Below are positions 13,801 to 21,228 of a DNA stretch of 25,962 nucleotides, in pieces. The stretch is taken from positions 1-25,962 of the forward strand of contig RPFO01002281.1 in NCBI GenBank assembly GCA_009746045.1, read 5' to 3'. The DNA is from Mesostigma viride (lineage: Eukaryota; Streptophyta; Mesostigmatophyceae; Mesostigmatales; Mesostigmataceae). The notes beneath the pieces are model-generated. The model was not told where the DNA came from. It saw nothing but the letters and a program-made list of their open reading frames with translations, and did no database searches. The number at the start of each line of letters is the position of its first letter. The first letter of the stretch is position 1. The position numbers and the translations under genes were made by a program.

Positions 13801-14609
13801 GGTGCACCCCTCATGTTTCACCCTCTTTGACCCTATTTTTTGACCCCCGAAAACCCCCTCCCCGACCCCTAAAAAAGCCCCCGTTCCGGTGTTCCGGCCC
13901 ACCCCCCTGGGCCGGTATCATTCTGAAAAAAACTTTTCCTGGGACCGAAATCCTTCGTTTCGGACTTAGCCGATTTCGGCCTCTTCCCCTCTCTCCCTCT
14001 CCTTTTTCTCTCCCTCTCCTTTTTCTCTCCCTCTCTTTTCTCTCTCCTCTCCCTCTCTCTTCTCCCCTCTCTTCCCGTCCCTATATATCCAGGGGTACAG
14101 GGTCCTATTTATTTTTTTTCCTAGAAATCAGTTTATAAAAAGATACCGGCACGCCCTCTCCGGGACAAGGAACGGTATATATAGGCGGCTATTCGTCCTA
14201 TTTAACCGTGGGACGTGAATAGGACACCGTCTTGTATGCCCTATCTCCGGGAGAGTGGTTCCGGTATCTTTTTATAAACTGATTTCTAGGAAAATAAATA
14301 AATAGAACCCTGTACCCTGGATATATAGGGAGGAGGAGAGGAGAAAGGGAGAGAGGGAAGGAAAGGATGGAGAGAGAGGAAGGAAGGAAGGGAGAGAAAG
14401 GGGAAGAGGAGAGGCCGAAATCGGCTAAGTCCGAAACGGAGGATTTCGGTCCCCAAGAAAAGTTTTTTTCAGAATGATACCGGCCCAGGGGGGGTGGGCC
14501 GGAACACCGGAACATGGGTCTTTTTAGGGGTTGGGGAGGGGGTTTTCGGGGGTCAATAATAGGGGTAAAGAAGGTGGGATGGGAGGGTGGAACGAGATAG
14601 ACGGAAGTA
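13801..14609. repeat. Large inverted repeat (near-palindrome, axis near 14205)
   Basis: The left arm (from about 13801-13835) and right arm (to about 14575-14609) are near-perfect reverse complements. A 30-bp exact inner match (14120-14149 with 14261-14290) fixes the axis near 14205. Arms carry, from outside in: a GGGGTCA/TGACCCC block, a GGCCGGTATCATTCTG block, a 'GACTTAGCCGATTTCGG' block, a long pyrimidine (left) or purine (right) tract, and TATATA-containing inner sequence. The ~110-nt centre is less paired. There is no convincing ORF inside. A third copy of the arm lies at about 15305-15530. It may be a MITE-like element, a recombination product or a replication-related structure. Confidence 0.8.
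13976..14086 (+). repeat. ~100-nt pure pyrimidine tract in the left arm
   Basis: From about 13979 to 14084 the plus strand is almost solely C and T (CTCTCCCTCTCCTTTTTC-type units repeated). The matching purine tract is in the right arm (about 14330-14415). Mirror-like homopurine/homopyrimidine runs can adopt triplex DNA; that is a known property of such sequences, not shown here. Confidence 0.7.
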
Positions 14610-14771
14610 CCCTCCAATCCGTGAATAGCACGTCGCGCCGATCGGATCCGATCGGGACGCGTCCTCGCGTCGGCCCGTCGTCGACCCGTTTGCTGTGGAC
14701 GGGGAGTCATAAACCCGCGCGTGTGGCCCCCCACTCGAATCCCGTGCCGAACAATAGAGAGGACCGCGCCC

Positions 14772-15287
14772 ATGGAGCCCTGCATGTTCCCGATGGAGGA
14801 CATCACCAACGTCCGGACGTCCCGCGAGTCCGAAAGGATCGCGACCCCGTCCGTGCGTCCGCCGAGGCCGCCGCCGCGCGTCGAGAGGCCGTATCCGAGA
14901 GGGAAGGAAAACCGTCCGCCGTCCGCCCCGTCCGTCCACCCGTGGTTCGCCGTCCCCGAGTTCGTACGAAGGGCGGTGGAGCGCGCCGCCGGCGAGGCGG
15001 GGGAGGGCGCCGACGCGCTGCGGACGTTGTGCCGCTGCGAGATGTGTCTGGACCGCCTTTCCGTGGCCTTCGTCCCCCACACCGAGAGCGCGTCGCACGT
15101 CCACGCGGCCGCGGTGTGTGGCTCGTGCGCCACCGCCGTCGCGGCCGCGGCCAAGGGAGAGGGGATGGACTGTCCTCTGTGCGTGAAGTCCCTCCGCAAG
15201 CCGCCGTGCCGCCTCGTCGCGCCGTACTTCCGCTTCTGCGACCAACGCACGATCGTGGCGCTCGTGGCGGGCCGGTGGATGGAGTGA
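14772..15287 (+). CDS. RING-type zinc-finger protein (putative E3 ubiquitin ligase)
   Basis: The first ATG at 14772 (MEPCMFPMEDITN) gives 171 residues. The N-terminal ~70 residues are Pro/Arg/Ser-rich. Residues about 83-146 hold a RING-like cluster: C-x-C-x2-C (CRCEMC), then H-x-H-x4-C-x2-C (HVHAAAVCGSC), then C-x2-C (CPLC), compatible with a C3HC4-type or variant RING. RING proteins recruit E2 enzymes for ubiquitin transfer, and many large DNA viruses use them to redirect host protein turnover. Ligase activity is inferred. The gene sits between the right arm of the large inverted repeat and the third arm copy, so it is flanked by direct repeats. Confidence 0.7.
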   Translation: MEPCMFPMEDITNVRTSRESERIATPSVRPPRPPPRVERPYPRGKENRPPSAPSVHPWFAVPEFVRRAVERAAGEAGEGADALRTLCRCEMCLDRLSVAFVPHTESASHVHAAAVCGSCATAVAAAAKGEGMDCPLCVKSLRKPPCRLVAPYFRFCDQRTIVALVAGRWME

Positions 15288-15304
15288 TAGAGGGAGGAAG
15301 GGAG

Positions 15305-15530
15305 CGATGGTGAAATCGGCTAAGTCCGAAACGAAGGATTTCGGTCCCGGGAATTTTTTTTTTTCCGATTGATACCGGCCCAGGGGGGGTGGGCCGGAAC
15401 ACCGGAACAGTGGTCTTTTTTGGGGTCTGGAAGGGGGGTTTCAGGGGTCAAAAAATAGGGGTCGAGGAGGGTGGATCAGGAGGGGTGCACGCGCGCGCGG
15501 TAGTATCCTCCAATCCGTGGACGGAGCGCC
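15305..15530. repeat. Third copy of the inverted-repeat arm
   Basis: This segment repeats, in the same orientation as the right arm, the blocks 'GAAATCGGCTAAGTCCGAAA', 'GATACCGGCCCAGGGGGGGT', 'GGGCCGGAACACCGGAAC' and the outer 'CCTCCAATCCGTG'. It lacks most of the purine tract. The RING gene lies exactly between it and the right arm. Confidence 0.75.
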
Positions 15531-15567
15531 GCGCCTCCTCCCGCGAATCGTCACGGCGGGATTCCGG

Positions 15568-15576
15568 GTATATAAG
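15568..15576 (+). promoter_or_regulatory. TATA box (GTATATAAG) of the 15696 gene
   Basis: GTATATAAGCGG is a canonical TATA box about 120 nt before the start codon at 15696, followed by a purine-then-C-rich leader. It is one of the strongest promoter candidates in the window. Confidence 0.55.
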
Positions 15577-15695
15577 CGGCCGAGGGAGAGGGAGACCCCA
15601 TCTCGCCATCCCGATCCTCCCAACCCCACGAAACCCGAAACAGTGCCGGACACGAGACTTGTCCGAGTGTCCTCTTGCCAAAAAAGACGTCCGCC

Positions 15696-16163
15696 ATGTC
15701 CGCCAGTCTTGCCGCTGACGGTGCCATGAATCGCCCCGTGTACACCCCGTCGTGGCCCGCGGCCTTCCCGGACGCCCGCCGCGCACCTGCGAACATGATC
15801 CGGGCCGCGAAAGACAACGCCAAGCTCCTGAAGGACTTGAACGAACGGCGCCTCTGGCTGGAGTGCACGGACCTGTTCGCGACGGACGAGGAGACGTCCG
15901 CGAGGCGACAAGAGCTGTTCTCGATCCGGAGGGAGATCGAGATGTGCGACCGAACCGCCGCGTTGTGGGACGGGCCGGTCGCCGAAAGGGTGACGATGGA
16001 GGCCGCCATGAACAGGGACGCCGGCGCGTGGAAAAAAGCGCCGTCGCGACGGATCCGTCCCACGTCCGTGCCCGGCCCGGCGAGGTCGCCGATGGCGATC
16101 TCCGGAGGGGCGTCCGCGATTGCGCCGACGCGCGCGTCCGAGGACGCGGGGGAGACGCGGTGA
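15696..16163 (+). CDS. Uncharacterised small protein with strong TATA promoter
   Basis: The ATG at 15696 (MSASLAADGAMNRPVYTPSW) gives 155 residues; the upstream frame offers only TTG. Residues about 30-100 are charged and helical (NMIRAAKDNAKLLKDLNERR, then ARRQELFSIRREIEMCDRT) and the last 35 are Pro/Ser/Ala-rich and probably disordered. There is no membrane helix. A canonical TATA box and long leader suggest strong, possibly late expression, as for the DUF5871 gene. No family recognised; a virion protein is possible but unproven. Confidence 0.7.
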   Translation: MSASLAADGAMNRPVYTPSWPAAFPDARRAPANMIRAAKDNAKLLKDLNERRLWLECTDLFATDEETSARRQELFSIRREIEMCDRTAALWDGPVAERVTMEAAMNRDAGAWKKAPSRRIRPTSVPGPARSPMAISGGASAIAPTRASEDAGETR

Positions 16164-16272
16164 ACGCCGTCGTGACTGCATGGATTTTCTAGTCCCGCGT
16201 GGAATGCGTTGAACTCGGATCGATGATCGAGCGCGCGATGATTCCTTCAATGGGTTTGAATAAGACGGAAGG

Positions 16273-16284
16273 TTTATTAATAAA
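16273..16284. terminator. TTTATTAATAAA palindrome
   Basis: A perfect 12-nt palindrome (TTTATT/AATAAA with no spacer) follows the 15696-16163 gene by about 110 nt and carries AATAAA on both strands. Confidence 0.5.
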
Positions 16285-16361
16285 AGGCTTTATGGACTTG
16301 TTCGTTCCGTGACCGGAGTATCGATCCCATGCATTCACGATCACTCGCGGACTAGGAAAAA

Positions 16362-17004
16362 ATGTGTAAGAGGCTGTATATGATAGCGCGGATGCAGTGC
16401 AAAGGAAAGACTCTCAAGGGCGCGAAGTGTCGCAATCGCAGTCAGGAGGGCCGCGCGTACTGCGCCCTCCACGGCAAGAGACGCGAGACAAAGAAGACCG
16501 CACCCTCGCGTCCGTCGAAACGGCGAGCGGCCCCGCAGTCGCGCGCGAGGTCGTCCGCCGGTAGACGTCGGCACCGCGTCCGGCAGGAGGGAGAGGAGAA
16601 GGAGAGGGGCGACGATGACGAAAAATACGTCGCGTCTGACGAGAATGACGCCCTGTCGGCCGCGTTGGGTTCGTTAGAGATCGGAAAGGAAGGAGGAGGA
16701 CCGCGACGACGCGTCCGAATTGTCCGATTCGTCCGTCTCGTCCATGGAGATCGGTAACGATGAAGATCAGGTGTTTGAACCGCTTTCGGCTGCGCAAGAG
16801 GCGAGACTGGATCGAGAGGCCGAGGAATGGGTGTCGAGAAATAAGTGGATCGACGTCAATGACTTGGATGGCAGTATTGACAGACGTCTCAAAGAGTTAA
16901 AGGCAAGGATCGAGGAAAACGAGAGAAGTCGTCCCGGTCGGCTCAAACGACCCACGGACGAACAGTCGTCTCGAGCGGGCCCTTGGAAAAACAAACGCCG
17001 TTAA
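16362..17004 (+). CDS. Zinc-motif protein with basic and acidic regions; frame shift near 16690
   Basis: The frame from the ATG at 16362 starts MCKRLYMIARMQCKGKTLKG and contains a C-x9-C-x10-C-x2-H module (ending CALHGKRR), the third copy of this motif in the window. A strongly basic stretch (about 40-75) and an acidic one (about 76-105) follow. Near 16685-16700, in a purine run, the acidic composition stops in this frame (which ends at 16757) and continues without gap in another frame (EEDRDDASELSDSSVSSMEI) to 17004. The continuation has a helical charged part (SAAQEARLDREAEEWVSRN) and a basic end (KNKRR). One gene disrupted by a single indel is the simplest reading; two overlapping genes are less likely since the second frame has no early ATG. 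Function probably nucleic-acid binding (inference). Confidence 0.6.
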
Positions 17005-17201
17005 GGTGCAATGGAACGAGCCCATGCTTCCGGCTGATGGTTCGCGAGTGTTTGCCGAAATGGGTGCCGTGCACTAATTCGATCGATTTATCATTCCGTG
17101 GTTAATAATCAATTCTGTTTGACACACACGCGTTTTTGTCACGCGAATCCCTCACGAGTACCCGCGGCCTGTGTAGCTAGCTAGGATTTCCGCGGCGGTC
17201 G
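17005..17201. other. AT-richer convergent intergenic region
   Basis: This separates the convergent genes ending at 17004 and 17202. It contains GATTTATC and TTAATAATC (weak 3'-end-like signals) and a GTAGCTAGCTAG run (17172-17183); short GCTAGC motifs recur at 10702 and 21053. No ORF of note. Confidence 0.35.
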
Positions 17202-18230
17202 TCAGTTGGAGTACCGCGCCAACACGCGCGCGGTCCCGTTCGCGATCGCGCCCCGCGGTTTCACCCACTCCAGGCTCTCGTCGTTGGCCACCCGGAAACC
17301 GTACGTCGCCTCGGTAGGTCCGTACATCTCCTTCCATCCGTACAGCAGCGTGTTCTTGTCGGCGACGGCCGACCCCTGGATGAAACGGGCGTCGTCGAAC
17401 CACAAGCTCCACCCCGAGTACCCCGGATTCAACCGCACCCACGCGGCGCCGAACGCGATAAAGCTGTCCTCGGAGCTTCCGACCAGGTCGCCGTCCTTGT
17501 ACACCCTGAAACTCGACCCCTGGTTGGTGATGGCCAAGTGGAAAGGCTGATCGCCGACGGTCGCGGTGGTAGAGAACAGCGAGTTGCCGTCGTAGAATTG
17601 GAGCAGGCCGTCGGTTTTCCGCACCCTCACGTCCGCGTACCCGTACTCGATCAGCTCCTTGTGCGATAGTGACGTGGGAGTCGACAGGTCCTGGCGGGGG
17701 ATCACCTTCACCGCGAACGTGAAGGTCCCGGCGGGCATGTTGTAGACGACCCCGGACGAGTTCGTGATCTTGAGCACCCCGTCCTCTACGGGAGCGGGGG
17801 AGCCGTCGATCGTGAACGATTTCGCGGGCGCGCCCGTCGCGCTCTCCGCGGACTCGTCGAAATCCCAGCGGTACGTGTCCGCCCCGCTGGCCAGCGACGA
17901 GACGGACACCGCCGTCCCCGGCACCGTGACGGGGGCGGGGAACCGTCGCGTGAACACGAGTTGGCCGCCGTCGAAGTGCCAATACGCTCCCTCGGCCGCG
18001 TCCCCGGTCGCGACGGACGCCGCGCCAACGCTCAATCCGCCCCGCACGATCGCGTCGCCGTCCACGTCCGCGGCGTGCGGGGTCGCGCCCGGACGAAGCA
18101 CCACGCTCTCGGACGCGGTCAAGGTCAGGGTCTTGACGGTCGCGGCCTCCTCGTCGTCGCCGCGCACCTCGTTGGCGCGGATCTCGCGGGTTCGGGACAC
18201 TCCCAGCTCCTCGCACGGGGTCGCGGACAT
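17202..18230 (-). CDS. LamG-like (concanavalin-fold) protein, intact copy
   Basis: A 342-residue protein starting MSATPCEELGVSRTREIRANE. The N-terminal ~85 residues (CEELGVSR..ANEVRGDD, then SVVLRPGATP..VDGDAIVRG) look like repeated short beta strands as in fibre or virion-surface proteins. The middle (about 130-265) has a LamG/concanavalin-type pattern: 'FTFAVKVIPRQDLSTP', 'LLQFYDGNSLFST', 'PFHLAITNQGSSFRVYKDGD' and 'WSLWFDDARFIQG'. The C-terminal 'LLYGWKEMYGPTEATYGFRVANDESLEW' block is conserved in the paralogue at 18272-19376. No signal peptide. Such folds bind glycans or form surface decorations; virion attachment or a fibre role is inferred. Tandem with, and upstream-facing the broken copy. 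Confidence 0.75.
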   Translation of the reverse strand: MSATPCEELGVSRTREIRANEVRGDDEEAATVKTLTLTASESVVLRPGATPHAADVDGDAIVRGGLSVGAASVATGDAAEGAYWHFDGGQLVFTRRFPAPVTVPGTAVSVSSLASGADTYRWDFDESAESATGAPAKSFTIDGSPAPVEDGVLKITNSSGVVYNMPAGTFTFAVKVIPRQDLSTPTSLSHKELIEYGYADVRVRKTDGLLQFYDGNSLFSTTATVGDQPFHLAITNQGSSFRVYKDGDLVGSSEDSFIAFGAAWVRLNPGYSGWSLWFDDARFIQGSAVADKNTLLYGWKEMYGPTEATYGFRVANDESLEWVKPRGAIANGTARVLARYSN

Positions 18231-18271
18231 CTCGGCCGGACGCTCGGCCGCTTCTCAACGGGGCGGACAGA

Positions 18272-19376
18272 TTAATTCGAGCTCTGCGTGACCACGTCGG
18301 CGGTTCCGTCCGCGATCGCGCCCAGATCGTTGCTGCCCGTGACGGTGCACGGCGCCGGATTGCCCAGCGCCCGGACGGCCGCGCCGGAGCCCCGCGCCTT
18401 CACGAGCTGCAGGCTCTCGTCGTTGGCGACCCGGAAGCCGTACGTCACGGTCTCCGGTGCGGCGTACATCTCGCGCCATCCGTACAGCATAGCGTTCTTG
18501 TCCGTCAGGGCCGTGCCGGCGATCACGCGGAGGTCGTCGTACCACACGCCTTCCGCGTCCGCGCCCCCCGAGAGGGAGAGCGCGTCGGTGGGTCCGAGGG
18601 ACGCGTTCGTGGAGGTTACCGCCAGCGCCCCGTCGATGTAGATGCGGGCCGTCGTGCCGCTCACCGTGAGCGCGGCCACGAAGGGCTCGGTGTTGACCGC
18701 GACCCCGCTCAGCTTGCCGCCCGTGCCCGAGTCGTTGCTGACGTTGTCCCGCAGCACCACGTACCCGTGGTTGGCCACCCGGAGGCCGACGGTCTTGTAG
18801 CCGAACAGGTCGAAATTCCCGGCGGGGGCGGAGAGGTCGTATCGGGGATGACCTTGACGACGATCGTGAAGGAGGACGGCAGCCCGAGACCCGTCACCTG
18901 GGCGGTGCCCGCCTTGAGGACCCCGTTTTCGACCGTGGCGTATTGAAGGTCGAACGTTTTTGCGGCGAGCCGACGGTGCTCCCCCCGCCGGCCGTGAACT
19001 CCCATCGATAAGTGTCCGCCCCGGAGGCCAGCGAGGACAGGGCGACGGTCGTACCTGGCGCCAGTCGGTCGGCCGCGGCGATCGTCCTGGTCAGCAGCAG
19101 CTGGCCGCCCTCGAGGTGCCAGTACGACCCCGAGAAGTCGGACGCGGACAGCGCGCCCGTGCTCGCGGCGACGTCGCCAAGTGTCAGGGTCCCGCGCACA
19201 ATCGCGTCGCCGTCCACGTCCACGACGCTACCGGGGGCCGCGCCCGGACGCAACACGACGCTCTCGGACGCGGCGACCGTGAGGGTCTTGACGGTCGCGT
19301 TCTCGGCGTCGTCCCCTCTCACCTCGTTGGCGAACACCGCGCGGGACCTCGAGACTCCCAATTCCTCGCACGACAT
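18272..19376 (-). pseudogene. LamG-like paralogue broken by two frame changes
   Basis: This second copy begins at the ATG at 19376 (MSCEELGVSRSRAVFANEVR) and ends at 18272. The family sequence runs in one frame to about 18970 (SLASGADTYRWEF). It continues in a second frame from about 18965 to 18845 (KTFDLQYATVENGVLKAG, FTIVVKVIPDTTS), then a third from about 18840 to the stop (LRDNVSNDSGTGGKLSG, DALSLSGGADAEGVWYDDLR, YGWREMYA). The breaks lie near a T5 run (18956-18961) and a GGAGAGGTCG segment (~18833). All segments keep good coding bias and paralogue similarity, so this is either a very recent pseudogene or an intact gene carrying two single-base sequence errors. Divergent from the gene at 19477; AAATAAAAC (~19409-19417, minus) may be its promoter box. 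Confidence 0.65.
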
Positions 19377-19476
19377 GATACGTTCGCGTGTGTCTTGATA
19401 GAAAGCCGCGGTTTTATTTGTCCGCGTCGCGGCCGACCGGGCGCGAATTTCTCGCGGGGTACTGAAGTCCGGCCGG

Positions 19477-19933
19477 ATGCGCCCGGCCCCGTCGACCGCC
19501 CATTCGGCGGACGCGCCCGTCGCGGCGTCCCCGCTGGACCACTCGTCGGCCAAGGAACTGCACGCCTTTTTGGTGGCGTCCGAGCGGTCCGGTTTCCCCC
19601 CTCGATGGAACCTGGTGTACAGCGAGTCGCCTCAAAGCGCTGTGGGCCGTGCGCGAGGTGTCGAGGTGGCATCTGGGGTTCTCGGACCTGTGCGAGTCGC
19701 TGCGTTCGAACGACCCGTTCGTGCCGATGCGCTACTTGCTGCTGTGGTCGGACGACGGCAACGAGATCCCGTGGCACTTCATGTCGAAGATCCGCGTGTG
19801 CTGCGCCGCCCTGGGGTTCGAGACGTACGACTGCTTGGCGGACATGTGGAGGCCCGGGGCGCACGCGAACGCGTGCGTGCCGCCCGGGGTCCTCGAGATG
19901 GCGGTGGTCGTGCGCGGCGTCGTGGCCGCGTGA
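19477..19933 (+). CDS. Unknown protein, reading frame shifted near 19600-19630
   Basis: The coding signal starts at the ATG at 19477 (MRPAPSTAHSADAPVAASPL; later AKELHAFLVASERSGFPPRW) and moves by +1 near a C6 run (19596-19601) or shortly after. The second frame (RLKALWAVREVSRWHLGFSD... to VVVRGVVAA) ends at 19933. The second part is rich in Trp, Cys and hydrophobic residues (MRYLLLWSDDGNEIPWHFMS; IRVCCAALGFETYDC) and has no upstream ATG of its own before the internal MRYLLLW. The whole would be about 150 residues. I recognise no family. It shares a 100-nt divergent promoter region with the broken LamG gene. Confidence 0.5.
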
Positions 19934-19998
19934 GTCGCGAACCGGGAGTGGGTCGCTCCGAGCGGCCTCCACAATTTCTCGGCCTATAATAGAAAGCC

Positions 19999-20685
19999 AT
20001 GGCCTCCGCGGTGCGCGCCTGTCTCGTCGCGCCGGCCGGGCGCGGACCCCGCGCGGCGGCGAACGAGCGACCGGACAAGTGGGTGTGCGTGGGACGCAAG
20101 CCCCGATCGACGGAGCTGACCAAGGTGTACAACGAGGAGATCCTGCTGTACGCCCACAAGCGGAGGGGCGAGACGCTCGCCGTGAGGAACGCGTGTCCTC
20201 ACCGCGGGGCGCGGTTGTCCCACAAGTGCAGGGTGGAGGACGGGTACGTCCGATGCGCGTACCACGGGATGTACTGGGGCGAGCAGAACAACGCCGACAA
20301 CTATCTGGACGCGAAGGAGGACGCGGACCTGGTGTGGGTGAACGCCGGCGTGGGCGACGGGGATTCGTCTCCGCCCACGATGCCCGAGTTCGAGGACGGC
20401 GGGTACAGGACGTTCTCGTACTCGACGTTCGTGGGCGCGCACCCGATGATCGTGATGGAGAACCTCTTGGACCACGCGCACCTCCAGCACGTGCACAGCG
20501 TGAAAATCGTGGACGCCAAGAGCACCGAGGTCGCCGCCGAGACGGGCCGGGACGGATCCGCGAGTCCCTTCGCGGGCAAGAGCGTGTACAGCTATCCCGT
20601 CACGGCCGACTTCGCGGGCCGCGTGCTGTTGGGACTCATGCCGGACGAGGGCAGGTCCCTCGAGGCGCCCGCGAAGGGGCCATGA
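19999..20685 (+). CDS. Rieske-type non-heme iron oxygenase, N-terminal part
   Basis: This 228-residue frame contains a canonical Rieske [2Fe-2S] motif, C66-x-H68-x17-C86-x2-H89 (CPHRGARLS...CAYHGMYW). It also has the mononuclear-iron triad pattern D158-x2-H161-x4-H166 in 'MENLLDHAHLQHVHS', so both metal sites are present. The order (Rieske, then catalytic START-like domain) matches the alpha subunit of ring-hydroxylating and pheophorbide-a-oxygenase-type enzymes. The substrate cannot be told. The frame stops at a TGA whose bases overlap an ATG (ATGA, 20682-20685), and the rest of the catalytic domain follows in the next frame. A host-derived gene that alters host pigment, lipid or sterol metabolism is possible. 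Such an enzyme needs a reductase partner, which would have to come from the host. Confidence 0.75.
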   Translation: MASAVRACLVAPAGRGPRAAANERPDKWVCVGRKPRSTELTKVYNEEILLYAHKRRGETLAVRNACPHRGARLSHKCRVEDGYVRCAYHGMYWGEQNNADNYLDAKEDADLVWVNAGVGDGDSSPPTMPEFEDGGYRTFSYSTFVGAHPMIVMENLLDHAHLQHVHSVKIVDAKSTEVAAETGRDGSASPFAGKSVYSYPVTADFAGRVLLGLMPDEGRSLEAPAKGP

Positions 20686-21038
20686 GGGTCTCGGTCGACA
20701 ACGAGTTTTATCTGCCGTACACGGCGAGCCTGCGCTTCCGGATATCCGGTCACGAGAAGCCCGCGTTCGTGCTGTGGTTCAGCGTGCAGCCCTACGAGGC
20801 GGACAGGTCCCGCGTCACGTGCCGCGTGTCCCGCAACATCCTGACGGACCCCGCGTGGGACTTCTTGTTCTGGCTGGTCAACGTCCTGCCGCTGAAGGAG
20901 GACGACGACATCGTCTCGAACGTCGTCGCGGAGGATTGGTGGCGCAACCGCCTGACCCCCGCCGACGCGTTCGTGAAGCTGTACAGGGACCGCATGGAGG
21001 AGGTGTACGGCATCGTGTTCCCCGAGCCGTTCGCGTGA
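20682..21038 (+). CDS. Rieske oxygenase, C-terminal part of the catalytic domain (ATGA overlap)
   Basis: The ATG at 20682 overlaps the TGA of the previous frame and opens a 118-residue frame (MRVSVDNEFYLPYTASLRFR). Its beta strands and C-terminal helices (HEKPAFVLWFSVQPYEADRS, RVTCRVSRNILTDPAWDFLF, TPADAFVKLYRDRMEEVYG) are what the catalytic domain of a Rieske oxygenase should contain after the point where the first frame stops. Either one base is missing or extra in this sequence, or the enzyme is made as two chains by termination-reinitiation, or by -1 recoding. The longer open frame upstream of 20682 in this register has no coding bias. Confidence 0.6.
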   Translation: MRVSVDNEFYLPYTASLRFRISGHEKPAFVLWFSVQPYEADRSRVTCRVSRNILTDPAWDFLFWLVNVLPLKEDDDIVSNVVAEDWWRNRLTPADAFVKLYRDRMEEVYGIVFPEPFA

Positions 21039-21135
21039 CCGTTCGCGCGCGGTGCTAGCTAGAGTTCTACGCCGCGATCGTGTATGTACTGTTGGGAAGA
21101 CTCTCGCGTACCTCGTCGACTGCATCGTGAACGAA

Positions 21136-21153
21136 TTTATTGATGAATAAAAA
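21136..21153. terminator. TTTATT-GATG-AATAAA hairpin
   Basis: TTTATT (21136-21141), GATG, AATAAA (21146-21151) is a perfect inverted pair between the convergent genes ending at 21038 and 21229. It provides AATAAA on both strands and is the cleanest example of this signal. Confidence 0.6.
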
Positions 21154-21228
21154 TTACTTAATACAAAACTACTTGCATGCAGTCTTGTTTGGAAATGTCT
21201 ACCTTGAACTATTTCGGTATGTTTCGGC

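Noticed and set aside
18960-20681. Main part of a 692-codon plus-strand ORF
   Set aside because: Only the end (20682-21038) has coding character, as the Rieske C-terminal part; the rest is out-of-frame with the LamG copy, the 19477 gene and the Rieske N-terminal part.
6892-20690. Spliceosomal introns as the cause of the frame changes
   Set aside because: Domain sequence continues across each break with no extra non-coding nucleotides, so there is no room for an intron.
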